Assembly: GCA_940671915.1 (NCBI GenBank)
Contig: CALNVZ010003426.1
Span: 39,551,490-39,615,489 of the forward strand
Length of the DNA: 64,000 nt
Direction: 5' to 3'
Source: Paracentrotus lividus
Taxonomy: Eukaryota; Echinodermata; Echinoidea; Camarodonta; Echinidae
Positions 45,151 through 56,681 of the stretch are shown in pieces. How positions within the stretch are numbered: position 1 is the first letter of the stretch; every line of letters starts with the position of its first letter. Below the pieces are notes generated by a model, which worked only from the letters and a program-made list of their open reading frames with translations, had not been told where the DNA came from and ran no database searches. The position numbers and the translations under genes were made by a program.

Positions 45151-46262
45151 AATACATGTAGGTCTAGCACTATAGGTAATATCTTGTAGTAGATTACATT
45201 ATTGCAAGAAGTGCCATCTCAGAATATTTCCAGAGTTTTACAAATGAAATTCCTGTAATATCTTTAACACCACTGTTCAGACTCTGGAGAGACATTTCAA
45301 AGGACTGTTTCAAAAAGTTTGACTTAAAGTATCATTTAAGTCTCATTTAAATTCCTTGTACCTCGACAAATATTTACACATCACCTCATTGGTTAGACCA
45401 TGCTCATGGGGTGCGCAGTTTTGGGACATTTCCCGATGAGATTTATACGCACTAAGTACAAGATGCGCTTGGAAGTTTAGCGTGACTAAAATTCTAACTT
45501 AACCCTTTGTGAAACTGTACACCACCCCTCCCCTGATCTCATTTTAATTCCTGCAATATTTGCCAACAGCTTGCACAATGATGGGTTGACTGAAGCGAAA
45601 TTAAAAGCTTGCCTGGCTAGAGCCATCAATGCCTGTATGATGCAGATCATTTCACTCCTCTCAAGCATAAAAGTCATGCCCATACAATTTAATAAGAAGG
45701 GGCTGACTCTATAGTCCGATTCATACATTTATATACAACACTTATCCGAAAGATCACAAGTAATGTTGCTATTTTGCAAATAACTTTAACTGGTAGCGGT
45801 GTTTATAATATGAAGGGGTGTAAATAATGCGGTATCGAGGTTCCTCCCTGTTTAATGCTGATAGTGACTAGTTGGCCGATACCAAAATGCTGCAATATTT
45901 ATTATATAACTGTATTTTGTGATTGAATATTAACAGGGGTCCAGGAATTAAATTACATGAAGGTTACCTATATTTCTTTGGGAAGACTGAAGTCCTTTTT
46001 GCAACATTTCAAGCAAGCGATGTACCCCCCCCCCAAAAAAAAAAAATATATAAATTAAAAAATAAAAAAATAAAATAAAATAATTAAATAAATAAATAAA
46101 TGAATAAATGAATAAATAAATAAATAAATAAAATACAATAAATAAATGAATTAATAAATAAATTATAAAAAAAAACAAAAAACAATTATATGAGTGATAA
46201 GGAGAACCGTGTTTGTAACTTTGAGGACGTCTTGCCTATCCTATGAAGCGTAGACTGCTCAA
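45151..46262. other. AT-rich stretch with (TAAA)n microsatellite
   Basis: No gene was recognised. A C-run and A-run lie near 46026, followed by AAATAAATG repetition to about 46175. Confidence 0.6.
46022..46175. repeat. (AAAT)n microsatellite with leading C and A runs
   Basis: Nine C, an A-run, then irregular AAAT/AATG repetition. The opposite-strand Phe/Ile/Tyr frame is an artefact. Confidence 0.9.
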
Positions 46263-46431
46263 GAAATTATATGGGTCGGAACCATTTCCTCCCCTGGTGT
46301 ATCTCCCAAGCATGAATATTTCACTTCCGGGACTCCTGGCCGATTATACGAAGTGTGGACGTATCAAGAAACATGATGGGAAGAAATCCTCCCTAGCTGG
46401 GAGCATATAACCCATCCATGCATGTTTTACC

Positions 46432-46815
46432 TTTAAAGAGTATCTAGTACTATAGTAGTAGTGCAAAAGATAAGAACAAAATTATTGTGAGCTTCAATGC
46501 TATTGAAGAAGAATACAGGCCCCCTAATAGTAAAATGTCCAAAAAGGATTGCTCTTCAATTGCCCTGATATTCATAACATTCATAATATGACTCCATTAT
46601 ATACCCAAAACAGCTTTGTTTTGATTAGTCCCATACATTTCTGGGTGTCACACAAGCAGAAAATCGGGTTATTTTCTTATCATTTTGGTGACTCTAAAAC
46701 CTCACAGCAGATAATTCTTGAGTAGTTGAATTGCTATCAATTTTTTCAAAGAATTTAAAAAGAATGTCTTCCACATTTCAATCTCAAGAACAGAACAAAA
46801 ATTTAACTTTAACCG
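46432..46815 (-). mobile_element. R2 MITE copy, inverted, in block A
   Basis: The reverse complement aligns with 28556-28905: TTTAAAGAGTATCTAGTACT opposite TTTAAAGGGAAACTAGGACT, then GATTGCTCTTCAA, AGTCCCATACAT and TGAC(T/C)CTAAAACCT. The far end is eroded near an AACTTTAACC word. Confidence 0.7.
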
Positions 46816-47727
46816 TCAGACACTGCGCCTTGTCACCAGAATACACAACAGATAGTACTGCCTTCCCCTCCCAGTAATCCGGTAAATACCACGCTTCATA
46901 TCTAATCCTTGTATGATATCATAATATGACAATGATGTATCACTCTCCCGGCCGAACGACCCTTGGTGTCAATATTGTACAATGAATGTCTCGGCGAGCA
47001 GAAACCAATTAATTTGCTCCCGGCCGCAACTAGTCTACACAACCCTTCACCCACACACTCTGATATCACTTTGATTATAATGATTCAAATCATAAGTATT
47101 AGGTATGAATCACAGAGACTATATTTAGTCAAATGAAGTGGATAATAGCTCATGAATTTAAACATTTGGGGAGATTTCACATAATTAGCTATTCAGCAAT
47201 GTACGTTTTTATGAAAGAGTCAAAACCCACGCATTCAAGATTTGAGTTGAATGAAAATAAATGAGCCGATGCATGTCCAATTATAGTCCAGTTCAAACGA
47301 AGAATGAAATATTCCTAAAGCGTTATCTCAAGTATTAACTCCCACACAATATATGGCTTAAGAAACAGCCCATGAAAAGTAATGTGTTCTCTTATTTCAT
47401 TTTCTATAATATCTGTAATAAATACTGCATTTATTTATAATCTTATCAAAGTATTTCCCAACAAATCACTCAATGTGTAGGATTCTGATAATACATCAAT
47501 ATACTTTTAGGAGAAAAATTGTCTGTTAATGTGACCATGAATGAAGATTCAAAATTGAATTGAAATTGAATTTTCAACTTTGTTTTATTTTGTTTTGTTT
47601 TTGTGGGTTTTTGCTACAGACAATGTAGCAAATTTAAACAGATTTTTAAATAGATCAATTCTCACATTGTCTGCACACTTAAAATCATTGGATATTTACA
47701 CTATGTAGGCCTACTTATAAGGAAATA

Positions 47728-47752
47728 NNNNNNNNNNNNNNNNNNNNNNNNN
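47728..47752. other. Assembly gap of 25 Ns in block A
   Basis: Compared with block B (GGAAATACTTGCAATCTAC near 51274-51292), the sequence on both sides of the Ns is already contiguous. The true missing length is therefore near zero and the 25 Ns are a placeholder. Confidence 0.95.
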
Positions 47753-47849
47753 CTGCCAATCTACACATACAAATGGCCAGAGCAATTATAATGCAACCAC
47801 CCATTTTTCTAGGCCCCAGATTCACATATTGTGTTTTACCATCAAAGAA

Positions 47850-48160
47850 ATTTATAAGCTAGAACTTAATGTTATTCATCTTGAAAGCAAAACTAGATGC
47901 TGAAATTAGTGTTGGTCTAAATAATTCATGTGTTCATTAAAAATCAATTTTGTTTGTCATTAAAGAGTAAGCTACAAATTCATTCTTATTCATGTTGAAA
48001 ACCAAATCAGATGCTGAAATTAGTGTTGGTCTAAAAAACCATGTTCATTAAATCAATTTTTTTTTTGTCATTAAAGAAATAAGGTAAAAAAAACACATCT
48101 TGTTATTCATGTTGAAAACAAAACTAGATGATGGTCTAAAGTCTGGCCAAAGAATTCATA
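47850..48160 (+). repeat. Tandem repeat of about 112 bp, nearly three units, in block A
   Basis: Units share TTATTCATCTTGAAA or TTATTCATGTTGAAA, GATGCTGAAATTAGTGTTGG, and CATTAAAGA followed by AAGC or AAGG. The first two GCTGAAATTAGTG words are 112 bp apart. The counterpart in block B lies at about 51390-51700. Confidence 0.8.
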
Positions 48161-48364
48161 TGTTTACTTTCATTTTCATTACTATGCAATTAAACTGAAA
48201 CAACCTTTGCATACTTGATTGACAGTTTTAAACTCCTTGACCCTTGAAATGAAAACTAAGAAATGCAGGGGAATGCTTAGAAGAAGAATTAAGGAGTATA
48301 CACTATGAATAACCTTTGTTTGAAGTATATCAGTGATAATATTCGATTGTGCAAAAAAGGAAGA

Positions 48365-49515
48365 AAAAAAAGCAGAAATACAAGTAGAAATGATGCAGAA
48401 GTAGAAGTAGACGTAGAAGTAGTAGACATCTATCTATAGAAGTAGACGTAAGACTAGAAGTAGAACTGTGTAGAAGTAGGAGCAGAAAAAGTAAAGGTAG
48501 AAGTAGTAGATGTAGAAGTAGAGATTATATGTAGAATAGACATAGGAGTAGAAGCAGAAGTAGAAGTAATAGGAGTGAATGTAGAAGTAGAGATGTAGAC
48601 GTAGAAGTAACGTAGCAGGAGAAGTTCATGTAGAAGTACAAGTAAAGTAGACGTAGACGTAGTTAAGCAGAAGAAGAATAGTACACATATACATAGAAGT
48701 AGAATAGAAGTAAAAGAAGAGTAGTAGAAGAGTAGATGTAGAAGAAGAAGTAGAATAGTAGAAGTAGATGTAGCAATAGAAGTAGAATTAGTAGATGTCA
48801 TAGACATCGACATAGAAGGAAGAGTGGAAGTAGAAGTGGATGCAGAAGTAGAAGTAGATGTAGCAGTAGATGTAGCTAGATAGAATTAGTAGATGTAGAC
48901 TATTATACATAGACATAGAAGGAAGAGTGGAAGTAGAAGTAGAAGAAGAAATAGTAGAAGTACAAATAGTAGAAGTAGAAGAAGTAGATGTAGAGTAGAA
49001 GTAGAGATGTAGAGTTTGTAGATGTAGACATAGATATACACATAGATGTAGAAGAAATAGTAGCAGTAGTAGTAGTAGTAGTAGAAGTGAGTTGAAATAG
49101 TAGTTGGAGACGTAGAAGAAAAAGTCAAAGAAGTAGATGTAGAGTAAGATGTAGTAGACATAGACATAGACATAGGAGGAATAGAAGTAGCAGTTGATGT
49201 AGGAGTAGTTTTAAGCAGACTGAGAAGTAAAGTAGATGTACATGTAGATGCAGAGTCGAAGTAGACGTAGTATCTATGTAGAAGTAGAGAGCAGTAGTAA
49301 AATAGAAGAAGTCAAAGTAGAAGTAGTGTAGATGTGAGAGAAGAGTAGAAGTAGAAATAGACTTAGTAGACGTAGACGTAGTGGACGTAGACAGACTTAG
49401 AAGTAAGTTGAATATGAAACACAGATATAAGTAGACTTAGAAATAATTGAAGAAGAAGAAGAAGAGTAGAAGTAAAACTGAAATAGTAGATGTAGTTCAA
49501 AGCAAAAGTACAAGT
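48365..49515 (+). repeat. Hexanucleotide array (GAAGTA)n with GTAGAC/GTAGAT variants, block A
   Basis: About 1.15 kb dominated by AGAAGTAGAAGTAG with embedded GTAGACGTAG, GTAGATGTAG and ACATAGACATAG runs. One strand is almost free of C apart from the GAC units. The Ser/Thr-rich and Leu-rich minus-strand frames are translations of the repeat. Confidence 0.95.
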
Positions 49516-49609
49516 AGAAGAAAAGTTTGAAATGGCAAAAGAAACTAATAAAACCGTTGATCAAGACCTAGGCCTACATGTAAAAAGTCCTTCCCTTTAT
49601 GCACATTAA

Positions 49610-49813
49610 AGAAGTGTCAGCCTTTTGCAGGCAAAAATATTAAATTTCTAGTTTTTAGAGGATATAGTAGTATACTAATGACTATATCTTCCCACAACAT
49701 GATTAAGCTCAAATGTGTATGTTTGTGATTATATTGCGATTTATCAAATTCATTCCTATTTTTTCGAACCTCGAAAAATATACGTTACGGTGCGAACGAC
49801 CTCGACCGTGTTT
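49610..49813 (+). mobile_element. Left half of a TTAA MITE between the two blocks
   Basis: It begins AGAAGTGTCAGCCTTTTGCA directly after TTAA and follows the complete MITE at 54108-54556 with high identity for about 195 bp, through CGAACCTCGAAAAATATAC. It then stops where block B begins. The inner and right parts of the MITE are absent here. Confidence 0.9.
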
Positions 49814-49981
49814 AGAAATTATATGGGTCGGAACCATTTCCTCCCCTGGTGTATCTCCCAAGCATGAATATTTCACTTCCGGGACTCCTGGCCGATTATA
49901 CGAAGTGTGGACGTATCAAGAAACATGATGGGAAGAAATCCTCCCTAGCTGGGAGCAAACCCATCCATGCATGTTTTACCT

Positions 49982-50365
49982 TTAAAGAGTATCTAGTACT
50001 ATAGTAGTAGTGCAAAAGATAATAACAAAATTATTGTGAGCTTCAATGCTATTGAAGAAGAATACAGGCCCCCTAATAGTAAAATGTCCAAAAAGGATTG
50101 CTCTTCAATTGCCCTGATATTCATAACATTCATAATATGACTCCATTATATACCCAAAACAGCTTTGTTTTGATTAGTCCCATACATGCATTTCTGGGTG
50201 TCACACAAGCAGAAAATCGGGTTATTTTCTTATCATTTTGGTGATTCTAAAACCTCACAGCAGATAATGCTTGAGTAGTTGAATTGCTATCAACCTTTTC
50301 AAAGAATTTAAAAAGAATGTCTTCCACATTTCAATCTCAAGAACAGAACAAAAATTTAACTTTAA
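49982..50365 (-). mobile_element. R2 MITE copy, inverted, in block B
   Basis: This is the block B counterpart of 46432-46815. It retains CCCATACATGCATTTCTGGG, which is four bases longer than in block A and closer to the R2 copy at 28556-28905. Confidence 0.7.
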
Positions 50366-51389
50366 CCGTCAGACACTGCGCCTTGTCACCAGAATACACA
50401 ACAGATAGTACTGCCTTCCCCTCCCAGTAATCCGGTAAATACCACGCTTCATATCTAATCCTTGTATGATATCATAATATGACAATGATGTATCACTCTC
50501 CCGGCCGTACGACCCTTGGTGTCAATATTGTACAATGAATGTCTCGGCGAGCAGAAACCAATTAATTTGCTCCCGGCCGCAACTAGTCTACACAACCCTT
50601 CACCCACACACTCTGATATCACTTTGATTATAATGATTCAAATCATAAGTATTAGGTATGAATCACAGAGACTATATTTAGTCAAATGAAGTGGATAATA
50701 GCTCATGAATTTAAACATTTGGGGAGATTTCACATAATTAGCTATTCAGCAATGTACGTTTTTATGAAAGAGTCAAAACCCACGCACTCAAGATTTGAGT
50801 TGAATGAAAATAAATGAGCCGATGCATGTCCAATTATAGTCCAGTTCAAACGAAGAATGAAATATTCCTAAAGCGTTATCTCAAGTATTAACTCCCACAC
50901 AATATATGGCTTAAGAAACAGCCCATGAAAAGTAATGTGTTCTCTTATTTCATTTTCTATAATATCTGTAATAAATACTGCATTTATTTATAATCTTATC
51001 AAAGTATTTCCCAACAAATCACTCAATGTGTAGGATTCTGATAATACATCAATATACTTTTAGGAGAAAAATTGTCTGTTAATGTGACCATGAATGAAGA
51101 TTCAAAATTGAATTGAAATTGAATTTTCAACTTTGTTTTATTTTGTTTTGTTTTTGTGGGTTTTTGCTACAGACAATGTAGCAAATTTAAACAGATTTTT
51201 AAATAGATCAATTCTCACATTGTCTGCACACTTAAAATCATTGGATATGTACACTATGTAGGCCTACTTATAAGGAAATACTTGCAATCTACACATACAA
51301 ATGGCCAGAGCAATTATAAATGCAACCACCCATTTTTCTAGGCCCCAGATTCACAGAATTGTGTTTTACCATCAAAGAAATTTATAAGC

Positions 51390-51700
51390 TAGAAACTGAA
51401 TGTTATTCATCTTGAAAGCAAAAAAAAAAAAAAGATCCTGAAATTAGTGTTGGTCTAAATAATTCATGTGTTTATTAAAAATCAATTTTGTTTTGTCATT
51501 AAAGAGATAAGCTACAAAGTCATTCTTATTCATGTTGAAAACCAAATCAGATGCTGAAATTAGTGTTGGTCTATAAAAGAAACCATGTCTTCATGAAATC
51601 AATTTTGTTTTGTCATTAAAGAAATAAGGTAAAAAAACCCCCCAAACATCTTGTTATTCATGTTGAAAACAAAACTAGATGATGGTCTAAATGTCTGGCC
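51390..51700 (+). repeat. Tandem repeat of about 112 bp, block B
   Basis: Counterpart of 47850-48160, with an added A-run near 51420 in the first unit. Confidence 0.8.
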
Positions 51701-51944
51701 AAAGAATTCATATGTTTACTTTCAATTTCATTACTATGCAATTAAACTGAAACAACCTTTGCAGACTTGATTGACAGTTGTAAACTCCTTGACCTTTGAA
51801 CATGAAAACTAAGGAGATGCAGGGGGAATGCTTAGAAGAAGAAGAATTAAGGAGTATAAACAATAAATAACTTTGTTTTAAAGTATATCAGTGATAATAT
51901 TCGATTGTGCAAAAAAAGGAAGGGAAAAAAAAGCAGAAATACAA

Positions 51945-53190
51945 GTAGAAATAGATGCAGAAGTAGAAGTAGACGTAGAAGTAGTAGACATCTATCTATA
52001 GAAGTAGACATAGAAGTAGAAGTAGAACTGGTAGAAGTAGGAGCAGAAAAAGTAGAAGTAGAAGTAGTAGAAGTAGAAGTAGAGATTTATATGTAGAAGT
52101 AGACATAGGAGTAGAAGCAGAAGTAGAAGTAGAAGTAATAGGAGTGAATGTAGAAGTAGAGATGTAGACGTAGAAGTAAACGTAGCAGGAGAAGTTCATG
52201 TAGAAGTACAAGTAAAAGTAGACGTAGACGTAGTTAAGCAGAAGAAGAACTAGTACACATATACATAGAAGTAGAAGTAGAAGTAAAAGAAGCAGTAGTA
52301 GAAGAAGTAGATGTAGAAGAAGAAGTAGAAAATAGTAGAAGTAGATGTAGCAATAGAAGTAGAATTAGTAGATGTAGTCATAGACATAGACATAGAAGGA
52401 AGAGTGGAAGTAGAAGTGGATGCAGAAGTAGAAGTAGACGTAGCAGTAGAAGTAGAATTAGTAGATGTAGACATATACATAGACATAGAAGGAAGAGTGG
52501 AAGTAGAATTAGAAGAAGAAATAGTAGAAGTACAAATAGTAGAAGTAGAAGAAGTAGATGTAGAAGTAGAGATGTAGAGTTTGTAGATGTAGACATAGAT
52601 ATACACATAGACGTAGAAGAAATAGTAGAAGTAGTAGTAGTAGTAGTAGTAGAAGTAGAAGTTGAAATAGTAGTTGGAGAAGTAGAAGAAAAAGTCAAAG
52701 AAGTAGATGTAGAGTAAGATGTAGTAGACATAGACATAGAAGGAGGAGTAGAAGTAGAAGTTGATGTAGGAGTAGTTTTAAGCAGACTGAGAAGGAAAAG
52801 TAGATGTACATGTAGATGCAGATGCAGATGTCGAAGTAGACGTAGACGTATCTATGTAGAAGTAGAGAAGCAGTAGTAAAAATAGAAGAAGTCAAAGTAG
52901 AAGTAGTAGTAGATGTAGAAGAAGAAGTACATGTAGAAGTAGACTTAGTAGACGTAGACATAAACGTAGTTCTAAGTAAACGCAGAAGTAGAATTAGAAG
53001 TAGAAGTAGAAATAGACTTAGTAGACGTAGACGTAGTGGACGTAGACATAGACTTAGAAGTAAGTTGAATATAAACACAGATATAAGTAGACTTAGAAAT
53101 AATTGAAGAAGAAGAAGAAGAAGTAGAAGTAGAATTAGAAATAGTAGATGTAGTTCAAAGCAAAAGTACAAGTAGAAGTAGAAGTTTGAA
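51945..53190 (+). repeat. Hexanucleotide array (GAAGTA)n, block B
   Basis: This is the counterpart of 48365-49515 and slightly longer. The register is cleaner here, with many full GAAGTA units where block A has lost single bases. Confidence 0.95.
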
Positions 53191-53299
53191 AGGGCAAAAG
53201 AAACTAATAAAACCGTTGATCAAGATCTAGGCCTACATGTAAAAAGTCCTTCCCTTTAATGCAACATTAAGCATTTACAAAATAATATGGCTATAATTT

Positions 53300-53512
53300 T
53301 CCTTAGTGCTAATGCTACAGTCACAACGACACTTAGACACACGTGGAGTTACATCCGGCGTTGCGTCCCCCAATTTTTTTTTTTTCTGCGGATCCCCACT
53401 TATGCCTTCCCGTCATAGTCAACAGTGGAAATAGTGATAAATTTGTGCATCCAATCAAACAACAAAAACTTAACTAAACGTAAGTGTCTATGTGACTGTA
53501 GCATAAGGCAGG
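53300..53512. mobile_element. Short foldback MITE with ATGCTACAGTCACA arms
   Basis: The left arm reads CCTTAGTGCTAATGCTACAG, then TCACAACGACACTTA. The right arm in reverse complement reads CTGCCTTATGCTACAGTCAC, then ATAGACACTTA. About 210 bp, with a C-run and T-run in the loop. No target duplication is obvious. Confidence 0.65.
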
Positions 53513-54103
53513 AAGAGCAGACTGAGTTTAAAAGTGCCATAATTTCAGGTTTAATATTCCTCCCTTTAAAGTATTATAAATTGCTTTTCTCCAAAAAGTA
53601 CACTTCCTCTTCTTCATAAATATTCCATATTTATAGGCCTACAAAGAGGCCGCATCTATCAAAACACTTTTCATGGTTGGTTTAGTAGATAAAGCTCAGT
53701 AGCGCTAAAAGGTCATTTCTGCCTTTAAAGCAACATAAATTGCACTAAATGACCTCTTATGTCATCCATTAACCTGCAAACTATCCTTCCTCTTCACCAA
53801 CATTAGGTCATGTTACTCCCTCTTTCTGCCGTAAATCTTTCGTCAGCTGATTTCAGGCCAGCAGAAATATGTGACCTTTGCCAGTCAGACAGGTCATAAA
53901 TCCAACTCATTAAGACTGTGACACCTTGAGCACTCATCTGGAGTGTTGAATGATGGGAAGGCTAACGGGACATTCACAACATTCAACTCATGAAGGGGTG
54001 CTATGCAGACTCATTAAACCTGCCCTACTTTTGTACTTGAACAGTGCAATTAAGAAGAGTACATGTACCTACTGTACGCGTTTGAGTGTAATCAAGAGGA
54101 GTA
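53513..54103. other. Unique stretch with an imperfect direct repeat
   Basis: CCTTTAAAG followed by ATAAATTGC and CTTCCTCTTC occurs twice, about 165 bp apart (near 53563 and 53724). No gene was recognised. Confidence 0.45.
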
Positions 54104-54107
54104 TTAA

Positions 54108-54556
54108 AGGTAGTGTCAGCCTTTTGCAGGCAAAAATATTAAATTTCTAGTTTTTAGAGGATATAGTAGTATACCAATGACTATATCTTCCCACAACATG
54201 ATTAAGCTCAAATGTGTATGTTTGTCATTATATTGCGATTATCAAAATTCATTCCTATTTTTTCGAACCTCGAAAAATATACCGTACGGTGCGAACCGCT
54301 GACCGTTAGCGCAGAGAATAATGCACGCTGATGCGCCGTGTGTATATTGCTGTGTACGGTCCGTGCTGCACGCGATGTAATATCAACGATGTTGATGGAG
54401 AGCTAGTCAAGATTGGTAGTCAGATTTTCGTTTCGTATTACTGATCTAGGCAACCTATGACAGTGAGACTGAATAGACAGTATAGGTCGATCATATTCTA
54501 CAGTTATGCCAAGTTGCATTAGTTTTCGCAATTTGTGAAAAAGGCTGATACTACCT
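54108..54556. mobile_element. Complete TTAA-flanked MITE with AGGTAGTGTCAGCC ends
   Basis: TTAA at 54104-54107 and 54557-54560. The left end is AGGTAGTGTCAGCCTTTT and the inverted right end is AGGTAGTATCAGCCTTTTT. The 449-bp interior is partly CpG-rich (around 54280-54390) and non-coding. It is the full-length relative of the half-element at 49610-49813. TTAA target sites suggest a piggyBac-type transposase acting in trans. Confidence 0.88.
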
Positions 54557-55216
54557 TTAAAGGGCGATTACATTGAGCACAGCTATTTTTATCGCAATTT
54601 ACTTTTTAAGAATCACACTTGTGGGCCTAAATATAGACAATTGCCTTTTTGCACCCCCTTTTAAGTTCAAATTAACCGTATGTACTCCTTCTATTTCCAG
54701 GTCTAGAGATTCACTGCTGAATTGTGGGCATTAGATCTTAATCTGCAATCCAAAATGTACTCCACATAATATTCTCTCCAATTTTTAACCGAAAATCTAT
54801 AAAAAGTAACGAGATAATTATATCCTAAATAGGTACGCAGACAACTCGGCTATAATGAATGTCATTTCCATATCTCTCTGAAAAGAGTTTCTTTATCAAA
54901 TTTATAAAACCATAATCCTTAAAAAAATAAATATGAATATTGATTATTTGACAATCTTTCTCTGCCATATCAGTTTGGGCTTTTCACATTTCATCAAGGT
55001 GAAATCCAATGAAGAGAGTGTGGAATGCAAGACTAGGGAGGCATAGGTCAGCCTGTTATGGCCCTAGGGGTCAGTTAGTGTTACCATGGTGTTACCCATG
55101 TACATATGTGAGGAACAGTAGGGGGTGTACCATGGCATGCTTTTCACGCCCCAAAGCTATACTCCAGAAAGGACAGGATAATATAGGCCTACATGTGCAA
55201 TGAAAAACCCTTGCAT

Positions 55217-55660
55217 ATAACAGTATGTCCCAGAAAAAAGTAAACCCAACTTTGAGAGCCTCATATTAAAACGTAATAGCTTGTCTGACCTTGATATTTA
55301 CTTCATAATAAAGAGTCACTCATAATCTATTCAATGATACCAAAGTTATACCTGTGCTGAAAAGTGAGCACTTGGGTTTTAAAAAACAAATGTCAAACTT
55401 GCCTTGTACTAAGATTGGGCAAAAGCAACCCTTGCATGCCAATAGTCCAAGTAATCTGTTGTCCTTTATGAATGAACTCAGGAAGACTGACCTCAAACAA
55501 TAAATGATCAGAAAGCCAGTGTTGCTTCTGACAAAACTTGATACAAGGTGTTTTTCCACCAAAGTTTTGAAAAAGTCAAGTCCTTGGAGAAACAGCACAA
55601 TTCAAGCTCCTTGTTATTGCAAAATAGATATGACTACCCATTGGAACACCAGGGGACAGA
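55217..55660. mobile_element. Possible mariner-like remnant (one end)
   Basis: ACAGTATGTCCCAGAAAAAA followed by GTAAACCC resembles the terminal repeat of a Tc1/mariner element. No inverted counterpart is present downstream; a GGGGACAGAAAAAA word near 55653 is in direct, not inverted, orientation. The right limit is a guess. Confidence 0.3.
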
Positions 55661-56159
55661 AAAAAACAAAACAAAAACAATTTAAATAGTATAAATAGTA
55701 TTACATATTTTTGTTAATAATAACTAACACATTTTATTCTTATTAAATGTGTACACATTGTAGTTAGGCCTACATGTAATCTTTGGATTGACAATAATAG
55801 CTCTATCAATAATCTATTATTTCATAGCAATCACTTCTAGTTTCATTATACAATAGGCCGACATGTACCTACATGTATAAAAAGAAATTTTATACAAAAA
55901 CTACTTAAAAGATATTGTGGAGAACCATTCAGGACTGAGGAATTAGAAGAACACAGCACATATTATCAAATTTGAAGCAGAGTTTTTTTTCTTTGCAAAG
56001 TAGGCAATTAAACACGAATCGGCACCATCACAGAGATACACAATTAGAGTGAGTTTTCATGTTCCACAGTCAGAGCCATTATCAATATTTTTATGTTGCA
56101 TTCGTGTAGAACTTACTGTTCTAAAGCTACATTGCACATAAATGCCTGTGGTAATGTGG

Positions 56160-56242
56160 TAGTCCCATTCATAATCAATTCTGTTGGTTAGGAGGCCTCC
56201 AAGCTCACTACAGTCCCACTCATAATCGATTGCGTTGGGTTA
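56160..56242 (+). repeat. Short tandem duplication (about 50 bp period)
   Basis: AGTCCCATTCATAATCAATT followed by CTGTTGG(T)TTA recurs as AGTCCCACTCATAATCGATT followed by GCGTTGGGTTA. Confidence 0.65.
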
Positions 56243-56576
56243 GATCATAGGAACCGCCATCAGGAGGGTCATTAACGAAAATTGATTTTCCAGTTTGCTG
56301 CAGATCACAGCCTGAATTAATAAAGAGTTCTCATGAGCATGTCGCTAAATCTCCATTTATATTAATCATTTGAAGAAGAAAAGCTGACAACCTATGCAGC
56401 ATTATTACCATTATGTTTCAGAAAGCTACATATAGGTAAATACATTGGCTCTTCAAAGTTAAATATAGTTAAAGTATTGATTCCTTGTAATGACTAAAAA
56501 TAAAGCTGTTGGACACATTAAATTATGTGATTTACATTGAAATGTCAGCATATCTTACGGAATATTAGCCTGTTAA

Positions 56577-56661
56577 CCTGTTCGAGACGAGCTGATTTGT
56601 CTACAACACACATTTCCCATAGACCTCAGCCCGAATATACTCGGGCTCAGTCCCCAACGGG
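56577..56661. mobile_element. 85-bp piggyBac-like MITE with hairpin
   Basis: TTAA on both sides (56573-56576 and 56662-56665). The ends are CCTGTT and, inverted, CCCGTTGGGG. Near the right end lies the palindrome AGCCCGAATATACTCGGGCT. The layout of end plus hairpin matches the element at 59432-59702. TTAA followed by CC is typical of piggyBac-derived elements. Confidence 0.65.
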
Positions 56662-56681
56662 TTAAAGACTAGTCCCTAGTG

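Larger units (their letters stand above)
46263..49609 (+). repeat. Duplicated block, copy A
   Basis: It begins GAAATTATATGGGTCGGAAC and matches 49814-53270 at about 98-99 percent in the non-repetitive part. Differences are single substitutions and small indels, for example four extra bases near 46426 and four missing near 46640. It contains an inverted R2 copy, a tandem repeat of about 112 bp, a hexanucleotide array and an N gap. At its end, TTAA (49606-49609) is followed by a MITE fragment that copy B lacks. Confidence 0.95.
49814..53270 (+). repeat. Duplicated block, copy B
   Basis: This is a direct repeat of 46263-49609 with no N gap and with fewer missing bases in the hexanucleotide array. 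Its end reads GCAACATTAAGCATTTAC, so the TTAA site that is filled by a MITE at the end of copy A is empty here. Confidence 0.95.
54561..56572. other. Unique stretch, one possible mariner end, no gene recognised
   Basis: Apart from the mariner-like word near 55222 and a short duplication at 56160-56242, nothing was recognised. TAGGCCTACATGTA variants occur near 55187 and 55767. Confidence 0.5.

Noticed and set aside
48454-53171. Several Ser/Thr/Tyr- or Leu-rich frames of 90-158 codons
   Set aside because: All are translations of the GAAGTA hexanucleotide arrays.
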